Translations under genes and position numbers: made by a program
The notes under the pieces: generated by a model
Told to the model about the DNA's origin: nothing
The model's input: only the letters and a program-made list of their open reading frames with translations
Databases searched by the model: none
Source of the DNA: Bythopirellula sp.
Lineage (GTDB): Bacteria > Planctomycetota > Planctomycetia > Pirellulales > Lacipirellulaceae
Reading direction: 5' to 3'
Assembly: GCA_028285205.1 (NCBI GenBank)
Contig: JANQQA010000252.1
Coordinates: 1-64,000 of the forward strand
Length of the DNA: 64,000 bases
In this document: one piece after another, positions 1 through 8,157 of the stretch
Layout of the letters: every line of letters starts with the position of its first letter
Position numbering within the stretch: position 1 is the stretch's first letter

Positions 1-1
1 C

Positions 2-826
2 TTCGTCGAGCAGCAAGCTGTTTACGACTTGCCCGGCGACGGAGATGCGGCGAACATCACCACCGCGCAGCGACAATCCGCTGTCGTCATGCAGGCAACG
101 CCGATCCCTACTTTCAATTGCCCCTCGCGCCGCGCTTCGACAGCCACACCGTTCGCATTAGGAGCCGCATGGCGACCCAAGAATTCCGACCTGCCCGATG
201 TCGTTGCCCGTGCTGACTATGCGGCCAACGCCGGTGATGGTTTTCCGGAATTCGGAGGCGGTGGTGGCCTGCAAGCCTATATCGTCGACGAGCCGTGTAA
301 GCCCGGTGTACAGAACAAGTTCGAAATCATCTTCCCGCCCTTTAACATTTTCGGGAACTATGATCTGATCGACGGCGGATTGATGCCCTACTGCTATCCC
401 AGTGAGCGAACACAAACAGGTGTCAATTTTCTCGGCGCGGAGATCCGTCTCGTTGAGATCACTGACGGTTCGGCCAATACGGTCATGGTTGGCGAAAAGT
501 ATCTTGATCCACAGGAGTACGAAGGCGCGGAACAGGGACAGGCAGCCGGTGCTGACGACCACAGCATGTACGGCGGATTCGACTGGGACTTGAACGTCTG
601 GGGCGGCGGCGACGAGACGGTCGATCCGGCGGTAGAGCGATTTCGACCCTACCAGGACCAGATCGGTTGGAAGACATCCGGGAATTATGGCAGTGCACAT
701 CCGGGCGTGTTTCACACCACGTTCTGCGACGGTTCCGTCAGAGTACTTAACTTTGACATCAATCTGAACACTCTTGCCAATCTCTGCGATCGCGCCGATG
801 GCCAAGCAATTGGCGAAACCAATTGA
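2..826 (+). CDS. DUF1559 (pilin-like, SBP_bac_10) protein, 5' end cut off by the window
   Basis: The reading frame is already open at the left edge, so the N-terminus is missing; in this family it carries a type IV pilin-like N-methylation segment. About 274 residues are visible. The C-terminal motif SAHPG...CDGSVR, followed by a short beta tail, is the hallmark of the DUF1559 family, which is greatly expanded in planctomycetes and thought to form pseudopilin-like surface or secretion components. An internal segment reading ITDGSANTVMVGEKY also fits the family (usual form DG.SNT...GE). The stop codon overlaps the ATG of the next gene by one base, so the two are probably co-translated. The family call is firm; the molecular role is not known. 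Confidence 0.9.
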   Translation, partial: FVEQQAVYDLPGDGDAANITTAQRQSAVVMQATPIPTFNCPSRRASTATPFALGAAWRPKNSDLPDVVARADYAANAGDGFPEFGGGGGLQAYIVDEPCKPGVQNKFEIIFPPFNIFGNYDLIDGGLMPYCYPSERTQTGVNFLGAEIRLVEITDGSANTVMVGEKYLDPQEYEGAEQGQAAGADDHSMYGGFDWDLNVWGGGDETVDPAVERFRPYQDQIGWKTSGNYGSAHPGVFHTTFCDGSVRVLNFDINLNTLANLCDRADGQAIGETN

Positions 827-1518
827 TGGGCGAGTTTGGCCGACACATGCTGCAGGGAAACAGGTTCAACTTGCAGCGCAATACAAGGACCCGGCGAGCC
901 GTGCGTTTTGGTCTTGCAACGTTACTGCTTGTCTTTGTAGCCATGGCGGGTTGCGGCGATCCGTCTGCGTTGCGTCCGCCGGACGTCGACCCAGCGGCCG
1001 CGGCTGCAGCCGCGATGGAACAGTATGATACAAATGGCGATGGCTTGCTCTCCGCCGGTGAGTTGGAGAGTTGCCCGGGGCTTGCGAAGATGATTAAGGC
1101 CTACGATAGCGACACAGACGGCTCCATTTCAGAAGCCGAACTTGCCTCCCGCATACAACAATTTGTTAGCAGTGGAGCCGCGTTGGTTCCGATGAGTGTG
1201 AATGTGCTACTCAACAAACGTCCTCTATCTGGAGCTACGGTAAGATTCGTCCCGGAAAGCTACTACGGGGGGGCAATCAAGGCAGCGGTGGGCACAACGG
1301 CCAGTTCCGGAGCAGCCCGTATGGCCGTTCCGGCGGAAGACCTGCCAGAGAATCAACAGAATCTCAAAGCGATTCAGTTCGGCACGTATCGCGTCGAGAT
1401 TACGCACCCACAAGTCAAGCTCCCAGCGAAGTACAACACGGAAACGACACTGGGCTTTGAGACCGTGCTGGGACAGCCAAATGCCGAGTTTCGCCTGCAA
1501 AGCTCGGGAAGCAACTAG
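826..1518 (+). CDS. EF-hand lipoprotein with C-terminal beta-sandwich domain
   Basis: The start ATG shares its A with the TGA of the DUF1559 gene, which favours this start over the TTG three bases upstream. A positively charged N-terminus and a hydrophobic stretch end in a lipobox (AMAGC, Cys about residue 43), so this is a predicted lipoprotein. Two EF-hand loops follow, DTNGDGLLSAGE and DSDTDGSISEAE (about residues 65-110), both with the acidic residues needed for calcium. The last 110 residues (VLLNKRPLSGATVRF...YRVEITHP) look like the small transthyretin/carboxypeptidase-regulatory beta-sandwich often found in planctomycete lipoproteins beside DUF1559 genes. It probably acts with its upstream neighbour at the cell envelope. 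Function is unproven. Confidence 0.85.
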   Translation: MGEFGRHMLQGNRFNLQRNTRTRRAVRFGLATLLLVFVAMAGCGDPSALRPPDVDPAAAAAAAMEQYDTNGDGLLSAGELESCPGLAKMIKAYDSDTDGSISEAELASRIQQFVSSGAALVPMSVNVLLNKRPLSGATVRFVPESYYGGAIKAAVGTTASSGAARMAVPAEDLPENQQNLKAIQFGTYRVEITHPQVKLPAKYNTETTLGFETVLGQPNAEFRLQSSGSN

Positions 1519-1646
1519 TGCTTCATATTACTGCAGAGCACATTATTTGACACCTACGATCACATCAACTAACGTCAAATTGACGCGCCGGCTATCGAAG
1601 AACTTCTGATAAGGCAGCGTCAATGTATCTTGAAGAGGGCGGTACG

Positions 1647-2759
1647 ATGAAACGTAATCTTTCCCAAAAATCAGAGGCTCGCCTAAGCAGCTATCTCACC
1701 TCGGCAAGTGCATTGGGAGCAGCCGCAGCAGCCTCAAGCTTCTCTACGGAAGCCAACGCGGCGATCGTTGCCAACACGACCTCGATCCCATTCGGCATCA
1801 ATGAAGAAGTTAACATCGACTTCGATGGCAATGGATCGATCGAGTTTCAACTCGACCATGACCGCGTAAATATCGACGGCACAGACTACGACTTTTTGCA
1901 GATCGACAAGAACGATACCACCAGCGCCGCAGATCCCCTGAGTGGTCCAGACGATGCGTTCGCTACTTTTCCGGGAGAGTTCTTCCCCGTCCGCGCCGAC
2001 TACACCGGCGACGGAGTAGGCAGCTGGGACCAAGCGGACTTGCAAGCGTGGCAAAACGAATACGGCTCGATAAACGAAGACCCGGAAAATCCCACATTCT
2101 TTGCTGACGGTAATGATGACGCGGCGATTAATGGCACCGATTACTTGATCTGGCAACAAGAGGCCGGCGTGCCTTTTTCGTACGACCAAGGCTACCTGAC
2201 GGATTCGTCAGAGTCGTATCCGACTGCGTTGACAGCGGGCACGTCGATTGGCCCTACGGACTTCTTCACATTCCAAGAGGGGTCAAACTTCAGCGGTACC
2301 GGCTTGGCAATTCACGCCAACCGTTTGATTGACGAAGACGCGGGGACCATCGATACGGCTAACGGCGTCCCGGCCTTTCCAAATTCCGATACGTCTGAGT
2401 GGGTGGGGCTCGGTGGCGAGACGCGCTACCTCGGCCTCCGCTTCGACTTGGACGATGAGGGCTACGCTGGCAACGAATTCTCGGGCAGCAACAATGGCGA
2501 GGGCCTGCCAGACGAACCGTCAAACTACTGGTACGGCTGGGTTGGTGTGCAGATCACCAACGAGGCCGACGCGACCGGCGTTGTGACCGGCTGGGCGTAC
2601 GAAGATCAGATTGGCACCGCGATCATGGCCGGCGACACCGGAGTTCCACCACTCGGCGCTGTTCCTGAACCGACTTCCATCGTCACCCTTGCGTTGGGCG
2701 GCATCACATTGGCGAGCGGATTTGCCTGGCGCAAGCTCTTCCGCGAGAGCTCAGTGTAG
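1647..2759 (+). CDS. PEP-CTERM protein with internal dockerin-like calcium repeats
   Basis: The ATG at 1647 follows a purine-rich GAAGAGG about 8 bases upstream and gives a better N-terminus than the in-frame ATG at 1623. The N-terminus (YLTSASALGAAAAA...NAA) resembles that of the next gene. The first beta-rich part has an Asp/Asn-rich loop (DFDGNGSIEF). Around residues 110-175 there is a pair of dockerin-like loops (ADYTGDGVGSWDQADLQAW and FADGNDDAAINGTDYLIW) that the tandem paralogue lacks. The C-terminus has VPEPT, a hydrophobic segment and basic residues (WRKLFR), a PEP-CTERM sorting signal. It is likely exported and processed by an exosortase such as the one at 31.6 kb. A perfect short inverted repeat (CGTCAA-A-TTGACG, 1573-1585) lies in the upstream region. 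Confidence 0.88.
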   Translation: MKRNLSQKSEARLSSYLTSASALGAAAAASSFSTEANAAIVANTTSIPFGINEEVNIDFDGNGSIEFQLDHDRVNIDGTDYDFLQIDKNDTTSAADPLSGPDDAFATFPGEFFPVRADYTGDGVGSWDQADLQAWQNEYGSINEDPENPTFFADGNDDAAINGTDYLIWQQEAGVPFSYDQGYLTDSSESYPTALTAGTSIGPTDFFTFQEGSNFSGTGLAIHANRLIDEDAGTIDTANGVPAFPNSDTSEWVGLGGETRYLGLRFDLDDEGYAGNEFSGSNNGEGLPDEPSNYWYGWVGVQITNEADATGVVTGWAYEDQIGTAIMAGDTGVPPLGAVPEPTSIVTLALGGITLASGFAWRKLFRESSV

Positions 2760-2983
2760 AGCGGATTCTCACAGGCGAAAGTTGATCGATCAAAGCTAGA
2801 TTTCCTGCACATCGAAGGCGAAAGCACCTCATTTCAGTCCTTTTTTATTGACGATTGTGTTCTGGCTTGGGAAACTGGAGTTACTTGTCACAGCTCACAC
2901 TTCCGCATGCTGGGAACAATCGACTTCGTGCTTTCCAAGCACGTAACCCGGCCCGATCTATTTAATTTTTGTGGAGTAGTCTA

Positions 2984-3823
2984 ATGACCCGAACATCAAA
3001 GTCCTCTCTTGATTCTCGCGCCGATTCTTCGGCACGCATCGACGGCAAACTTGCCGCTTATCTCGCTTCGGCAGGCGCTATGTCGCTCGCCATGACCTCC
3101 GACGCTGACGCAGTCGTCGTGGGGCAGAACACCAGCATTCAATTTGGCCCCGCCAACGGCGGCCCAGGCAACATCGATATCCCCATCGATCTCGACAACG
3201 ATGGCGAAATCGATTTCTCACTGAATCACAGGTCGAACTCGCTCGGCGAAGACTACTTGGAACTCGACAAGGGTCCCACGGACAGTACCGACTTCCCAGA
3301 CGTCAACGGGGACGGCAACAACCAATCGTGGCGATACTTGGAAGATTCGGCTGGATCGTACCCGAATCCTTTGCTCGTTGGCGAATCAAGCGGCACGGTC
3401 TTGGCTCCACCTGCAGGCTTGACCTATGAATCGTGGCAGGACACCGACGACTATCTCGGTGGCGGCACCACGCGTCGCGCCAACCGGTTGATCGACTACG
3501 ATTCCGGCGTCGATGAAGCTGGCACGTGGGATTCACCGTCGGGCAACGGCAATTTCCTCGGCAACGAAGGTGTTGACCAGTATCTGCCGTTCCAGATCGA
3601 GTTTGACACCTCGACTCCCGCAGTCAACTACGGATGGATTGGTGTGAACATCAGCGACGATGCCACGGCAAGTGGCGAACTGATTGGCTACGCCTTCGAA
3701 ACTGACCCGCTGACGCCGATCACGATGGGAGTTGTGCCTGAGCCCGGTACCATGGCTCTCGCCGCACTTGGTGGCATTACCTTGGCTGGCTCATGGGTAA
3801 CTCGAACCTTCCGTAGAAAGTAG
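2984..3823 (+). CDS. PEP-CTERM protein, tandem paralogue of the preceding gene
   Basis: The ATG at 2984 has a GGAG about 8 bases upstream. The N-terminus (LAAYLASAGAMSLAM...DADAVVVGQNTSIQFG) parallels the preceding gene, as do the beta-rich core (DLDNDGEIDFSLNH), the RRANRLIDYD motif and a YGWIGVNI segment near the end, so the two are tandem duplicates. The copy here lacks the dockerin-like loops. The C-terminus is VPEPGTMALAALGG followed by a hydrophobic stretch and RTFRRK, a clear PEP-CTERM signal. A 7-bp hairpin with a TCC loop (2927-2943) sits 40 bases before the start and could affect the leader, though it has no T-run. It is probably exported and anchored or released at the surface. Its ligand is unknown. 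Confidence 0.88.
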   Translation: MTRTSKSSLDSRADSSARIDGKLAAYLASAGAMSLAMTSDADAVVVGQNTSIQFGPANGGPGNIDIPIDLDNDGEIDFSLNHRSNSLGEDYLELDKGPTDSTDFPDVNGDGNNQSWRYLEDSAGSYPNPLLVGESSGTVLAPPAGLTYESWQDTDDYLGGGTTRRANRLIDYDSGVDEAGTWDSPSGNGNFLGNEGVDQYLPFQIEFDTSTPAVNYGWIGVNISDDATASGELIGYAFETDPLTPITMGVVPEPGTMALAALGGITLAGSWVTRTFRRK

Positions 3824-3838
3824 TAACGCAACCTCAAC

Positions 3839-5821
3839 GTGGCCTCCTCCGATCCAACAGCATCAACACGCACAGCAAATCGCGTCCTGCTCGTTGGCTT
3901 AAGCGGAGTCGAATGGTCGCTGTTGACATCTTCGATTGAAGCGGGAGGGCTGCCAACATTGGCAGCCCTCCTGCGTTTTGGCGTGTCGGGGACGCTGGCG
4001 GCGCCTGCCCCGGCAGTCGAACCGGCGTTGTGGACTTCGCTAATCACGGGACAGCACGCCCACAAACATGGCGTGTTGCACGCGTATGAGCCGCATGGCA
4101 GCGGCCGCGGCACTGCGCCAGTTACGCGTCCGACGGTGAGGACGGCCACCCTCGGCGCGATCCTTAGCGCTGCTGAGCTGACCGTCAATCAGATTGGCTG
4201 GCCGGTTTCCCATCCGGTCGAGCAGCTGCGCGGTGTTGCCGTCAGTGATCGTTTTGCGCTCGAGGGACGAGGAGACTCGCTTGGGAGCGCGGGGGGCTGG
4301 CCCTGGGTGACCCCACCGTCCGCGGCAAAGGAAATCTTCGCCCGGCGTCGTTCACCCGCCGATGTCGAACACATGTCCCTTGCGCAGCTCCTGCCAACGG
4401 ATCGCTTCTCCCAACCGCGGTACCGGGGATTGCAAGAGGCGTGCCGTATGATACTAGCTGAGTCGCAGACGATCTTCAGCGCAACTAGGTGGACGATGCA
4501 GCGCAACTCGTGGGATTGCACGCTGTGTGCCTTCCCCGCAATTAGCCGATTGCGCCAAGCTCTCACCAACGTGCTTTCGCCGGATGAAGTTCAAGTCCTC
4601 GGCCCTTCCATCCTTGCCGGATGCTACGAACACGTCGATATGCTGTTGGGGCAGTTGATTGCCGCCGCAGGCACTGACGCGACCGTCTTGTTGGTTGGCA
4701 CGGGTAGTTCCAGATCCTCGCACCCGCGACTGGTACTGCGCCGGCCGAAGCAAGATTCGGCCGCAAGCTTGCCAAAAAACGCCAGTGTGCTTGACGTAAC
4801 GCCAACCGTGCTCGCGTTACTTGGTGTTCCGGTCGCGGACGACATGGACGGGCGGGTGTGGACGGACTTGATCTTCGACGATGAAACCTCTGCCTGCGAT
4901 CTTCCTCAAACCGTCGATACATGGAACACGTGCATCCATCCACCGCCTGCCATGCCCCGCGATACGACTCCGGACGAGGAGCCACCCGTCGATGACTCGG
5001 TGCGGCACCTCGTTGAACTTGGCTATGTCGACCCCTGGGATGCAAAGGCCAAACAGCAAGCGGAAGATTGCCGACGGGACACTCGAAGAAACCGTGCCGT
5101 CTCGCTGATCGACGCGGGGCTGCATGACGAAGCCATCGAGGAATTGCAGCAGCTTAAGTCTGACTTCCCAGACTGGCCCGCACCATCCGAACTGTTGGCG
5201 GAATCCTACTTGCAGCGTGGTCAAGTTACCCAGGCCGCACGAGAACTGGAGTATTCGATCCATCACGGAATGGAAAGTGCCCGACTGTACTTCGCTCTGG
5301 GACGAATCGCCGCCGCACAGCGCAAGTGGGACGAGGCATTGTTGCATTATCATGTCGCCCAGCGTCTATCAGAAAGCCTGCGTGGATTGCAGTTGGCCCG
5401 CGGCCTGGCTTTGCTGCGGCGGCGTGACTTTGCGTCGGCGGAAACCACACTGCAACAGGCGTCGGAAACCGAGGGCCGAACACCACAGCTCCTCGACGCA
5501 CTCGCCGTCTGCAACCTCGCCAAAGACGATCACGCACAGGCGGCTGAATACGCGCTTGAGTCGATTGATCACGACGTGAGCTACGCACCAGCACATTATC
5601 ACCTCGCTCTAGCGCTGGTGGGCATGGGGCGCGCGGCGGATGCGAAGCAGGCGTTGGAGCTGAGCGCGACGCTCGATCCAACGTTCGTCGCGCCCTGGCG
5701 TTGGCTCGCGCGACTTTGCCGAGAACACCTTGATGATCACGTGCGTGCAAACGAGTACCAGCGCCGAGGACGAGAGCTCATTCGACAGCGTCGCCAGACC
5801 CGTCAAGCAGACAATGCATAA
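3839..5821 (+). CDS. Type I phosphodiesterase/alkaline phosphatase-fold protein with C-terminal TPRs; metal ligands apparently lost
   Basis: It starts at GTG 3839, 13 bases after the previous stop. Residues 1-340 follow the layout of phosphodiesterase/nucleotide pyrophosphatase proteins: an N-terminal strand (RVLLVGLSGVEW), LPTLAALLRFG, the LWTSLITGQ.AHKHGV block, a Y.HVD.LLGQL helix, and VLDVTPTVLALLGVP...DMDGRVW. The metal-binding aspartate usual in the first strand (G.DG) is serine here, and the usual DHG motif reads GTGSSRSSHP, so catalysis looks doubtful. Residues about 400-650 are TPRs. Planctomycetes and other bacteria have many active phosphatase-TPR fusions; this one may be a scaffold. 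It has no obvious signal peptide. It runs 44 bases into the convergent GNAT gene. Confidence 0.82.
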   Translation: MASSDPTASTRTANRVLLVGLSGVEWSLLTSSIEAGGLPTLAALLRFGVSGTLAAPAPAVEPALWTSLITGQHAHKHGVLHAYEPHGSGRGTAPVTRPTVRTATLGAILSAAELTVNQIGWPVSHPVEQLRGVAVSDRFALEGRGDSLGSAGGWPWVTPPSAAKEIFARRRSPADVEHMSLAQLLPTDRFSQPRYRGLQEACRMILAESQTIFSATRWTMQRNSWDCTLCAFPAISRLRQALTNVLSPDEVQVLGPSILAGCYEHVDMLLGQLIAAAGTDATVLLVGTGSSRSSHPRLVLRRPKQDSAASLPKNASVLDVTPTVLALLGVPVADDMDGRVWTDLIFDDETSACDLPQTVDTWNTCIHPPPAMPRDTTPDEEPPVDDSVRHLVELGYVDPWDAKAKQQAEDCRRDTRRNRAVSLIDAGLHDEAIEELQQLKSDFPDWPAPSELLAESYLQRGQVTQAARELEYSIHHGMESARLYFALGRIAAAQRKWDEALLHYHVAQRLSESLRGLQLARGLALLRRRDFASAETTLQQASETEGRTPQLLDALAVCNLAKDDHAQAAEYALESIDHDVSYAPAHYHLALALVGMGRAADAKQALELSATLDPTFVAPWRWLARLCREHLDDHVRANEYQRRGRELIRQRRQTRQADNA

Positions 5822-6695
5822 GTAACATCCGACGGGTTTCCACACCGCCTAGCATCTCGCTAAATGCACGTGTATCGGCGTAGTGGTCGAAGGTGCTATA
5901 AATGAAGCGCTCGATGCCCAACTTCATCGCCCCACGTGTCGCCTCCAGCTTAAGCCACAGATTCGCCCAGCCACCGCGAACGTCCGGAGCCAGGATGTTT
6001 GCGTCCACGACCGCAACTTGCTTCGACTCACGATGTGCAAGGATGCAGCCCTTCACCGTGCCGCTTACAACCAACACACGTGAGTACAGCGGATGGTACG
6101 GTTCAGGTCCCTCACCATGCATCTTGCGAAGCAACAGACTTCGATTCCCACCGAGCTCGCTCAAGTGCAAGTCGGCCACCGACTCACGGTCTGAATCGCA
6201 CAACGCGATAATTGCCGCATCGTCAGGGATTGCCCCTTTCTGCCGCATCCAATCGTAGAGCGGCGTTAGACGCGACTCGATCGCGGCGAGCGCCAGCTCG
6301 TGATAAACAACAGTTTCTAGCGGCTTAAATCCGAGCCAGCGCCAACCAATTTCCTCTTCAGTCCCGGCGGCGATCTTCTGGAGCGCGTAAAACGCCTCTG
6401 TCGGTGTGTCCAACGCCTGCTGTTTCAGCCGATTGAGCAACGCAGAACCGATGCCACGTCGGCGCCAGGTCGGGATCACGTGCAGCGCTACGCCCGGCCC
6501 AATCGGTGGTTTGGAGCGAACCGACCGTGTGATTGCTGCTGCGCCAATCACAAGGTTGTCGTCCGACACCGCGACCATCCGGATTGACGCATCGCCGACG
6601 GTGGGCAGCAGCATACGAAAAGCCTTGGCATCGGATGATTGCGCAGGGCGGAGAGAATAGCTCTCAGCATCGCTAGAGTCTGCGCTAGACGGCAT
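5778..6695 (-). CDS. GNAT-family acetyltransferase, probably with two GNAT-like domains
   Basis: The N-terminal half (about residues 10-130) has the acetyl-CoA-binding motif A, HVIPTWRRRGIGSALL, typical of GNAT proteins. The second half has similar strand-helix spacing (VLVVSGTVKGCILAH, then ATRGAMKLGIERFIYSTF.HYADTRAF), suggesting a tandem GNAT arrangement with a degenerate second domain. The gene begins 6 bases after the stop of the DUF1501 gene, so it is probably the last gene of the minus-strand GH92 operon. Its 3' end overlaps the end of the convergent phosphodiesterase-TPR gene. The substrate cannot be read from the sequence. Confidence 0.85.
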   Translation of the reverse strand: MPSSADSSDAESYSLRPAQSSDAKAFRMLLPTVGDASIRMVAVSDDNLVIGAAAITRSVRSKPPIGPGVALHVIPTWRRRGIGSALLNRLKQQALDTPTEAFYALQKIAAGTEEEIGWRWLGFKPLETVVYHELALAAIESRLTPLYDWMRQKGAIPDDAAIIALCDSDRESVADLHLSELGGNRSLLLRKMHGEGPEPYHPLYSRVLVVSGTVKGCILAHRESKQVAVVDANILAPDVRGGWANLWLKLEATRGAMKLGIERFIYSTFDHYADTRAFSEMLGGVETRRMLLMHCLLDGSGDAVE

Positions 6696-6701
6696 AGGCG
6701 A

Positions 6702-8150
6702 TCAGGCCAGGATGTCGGAAACAACGCGGCCGTGCACATCAGTCAGCCGGAAGTCGCGTCCTTGAAAACGGTAAGTCAACTGTGTGTGTTCGATACCGAG
6801 CAAGTGTAAAAGTGTGGCATTCAGATCGTAGATTTCGGTTGGACTTTCGGCAATGTTGTACGAGAAATCATCGGTCGCCCCGTATGTCACTCCTGGCTTC
6901 ACACCTCCGCCTGCAAGCCAAATCGTGAAGCAGCGAGGATGGTGATCACGACCGTAGTCGGTCGAAGTGAGCGCCCCTTGGCAATAGACCGTACGACCAA
7001 ATTCGCCCCCCCACACAATAATGGTATCTTCGAGCAAACCTCGCTGCTTCAGATCACTCACCAGCGCAGCCGAGGGTTGGTCGGTATCTTTGCATTGCTT
7101 ACTCATGTGATCGGGTAGTGCGTTATGCTGATCCCATCCCATGTGATAAAGCTGAATGAAGCGCACATCACGTTCGGCAAGCTTGCGCGCCAGCAAGCAG
7201 TTTCTCGCATAGGTGCCGGGCTTGTGTACGTCAGGGCCATACATGTCGAGAATGTGCTTGGGCTCATCAGAGATATCGGTCAGCTCAGGAACAGAGCTTT
7301 GCATACGAAATGCCATTTCGTACTGTGATACCCGAGTCAGGATTTCCGGATCACCAACTGCTGCGTACTTTTCCTGATTGAGCGCCCGCAAGTCGTCGAG
7401 CATGTCACGCCGCAAGGCTGTGCTGCAACCGGCGGGGTTCGCCAGGTATAGCACGGGATCTGCACCCGATCGCAGCTTGACGCCCTGATACTTGCCAGGC
7501 AAGAAACCCGATCCCCACAGCCGATCGTAAAGTGGTTGCCCGGCAGCGCGTCCCGTGCCACGCGATAACATCACGATGAACGACGGCAGGTCGCGGTTTA
7601 GCGAGCCCAATCCATACGCGACCCACGCGCCCAGACTGGGCCGGCCGGCAAGTTGGAATCCAGTCTGGCAAAACGTGATCGCCGGATCGTGATTGATCGC
7701 GTCGGTCTTGAGCGATTTGATGAAACAGAGGTCGTCCGCTACGCCCGCGGTGTATGGCAAAAGCTCGCTCACCCAAGCACCGCTGTTGCCGTGCTGAGCG
7801 AACTTGAAAATCGAGTGAGCGATGGGAAACGAGGACTGACCTGACGTCATTGTCGTAAGGCGTTGCCCCTGTCGAATTGAATCGGGCAGATCCTCACCGG
7901 TCAGCTGCTCCAATTTCGGTTTGTAGTCGAAGGTCTCGAACTGCGAAGGAGCTCCAGACTGGAACAAATAGATAATCCGTTTTGCGCGCGGCGTGAACTG
8001 TAACGCTCGGGGTTGCGCAGGTGACTGTGCGGTCGCGCCATCTTGCATCAACGAGTGCAATGCGGTCGCGCCCAGCGAGGTTGCCGTCTTGGCCAAAAAA
8101 TGCCGTCGATTCAGCCGCTGCGTGATCGCCAAAGTATCGGGCGTGTTCAT
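6702..8150 (-). CDS. DUF1501 (sulfatase-like) protein with Tat signal
   Basis: The start is the ATG at 8150, which has GAAGGAAT about 9 bases upstream and lies 7 bases after the preceding stop; an in-frame ATG at 8180 would overlap the upstream gene. The N-terminus has a twin-arginine-like signal ([18 protein letters not shown]). The rest is a typical DUF1501 protein, a family related to sulfatase/alkaline phosphatase folds: [21 protein letters not shown], and a GGEFGRT...GRDHHP block, ending [11 protein letters not shown]1501 genes in planctomycetes almost always follow a DUF1549/DUF1553 gene, as here. The pair is thought to act in the periplasm on sulfated or complex glycans, but the reaction is not established. 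Confidence 0.93.
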   Translation of the reverse strand: MNTPDTLAITQRLNRRHFLAKTATSLGATALHSLMQDGATAQSPAQPRALQFTPRAKRIIYLFQSGAPSQFETFDYKPKLEQLTGEDLPDSIRQGQRLTTMTSGQSSFPIAHSIFKFAQHGNSGAWVSELLPYTAGVADDLCFIKSLKTDAINHDPAITFCQTGFQLAGRPSLGAWVAYGLGSLNRDLPSFIVMLSRGTGRAAGQPLYDRLWGSGFLPGKYQGVKLRSGADPVLYLANPAGCSTALRRDMLDDLRALNQEKYAAVGDPEILTRVSQYEMAFRMQSSVPELTDISDEPKHILDMYGPDVHKPGTYARNCLLARKLAERDVRFIQLYHMGWDQHNALPDHMSKQCKDTDQPSAALVSDLKQRGLLEDTIIVWGGEFGRTVYCQGALTSTDYGRDHHPRCFTIWLAGGGVKPGVTYGATDDFSYNIAESPTEIYDLNATLLHLLGIEHTQLTYRFQGRDFRLTDVHGRVVSDILA

Positions 8151-8157
8151 CGGTCCG

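Noticed and set aside
158-805. Long antisense reading frame opposite the DUF1559 gene
   Set aside because: It is a mirror of a clear coding gene; composition and family match support only the plus strand.
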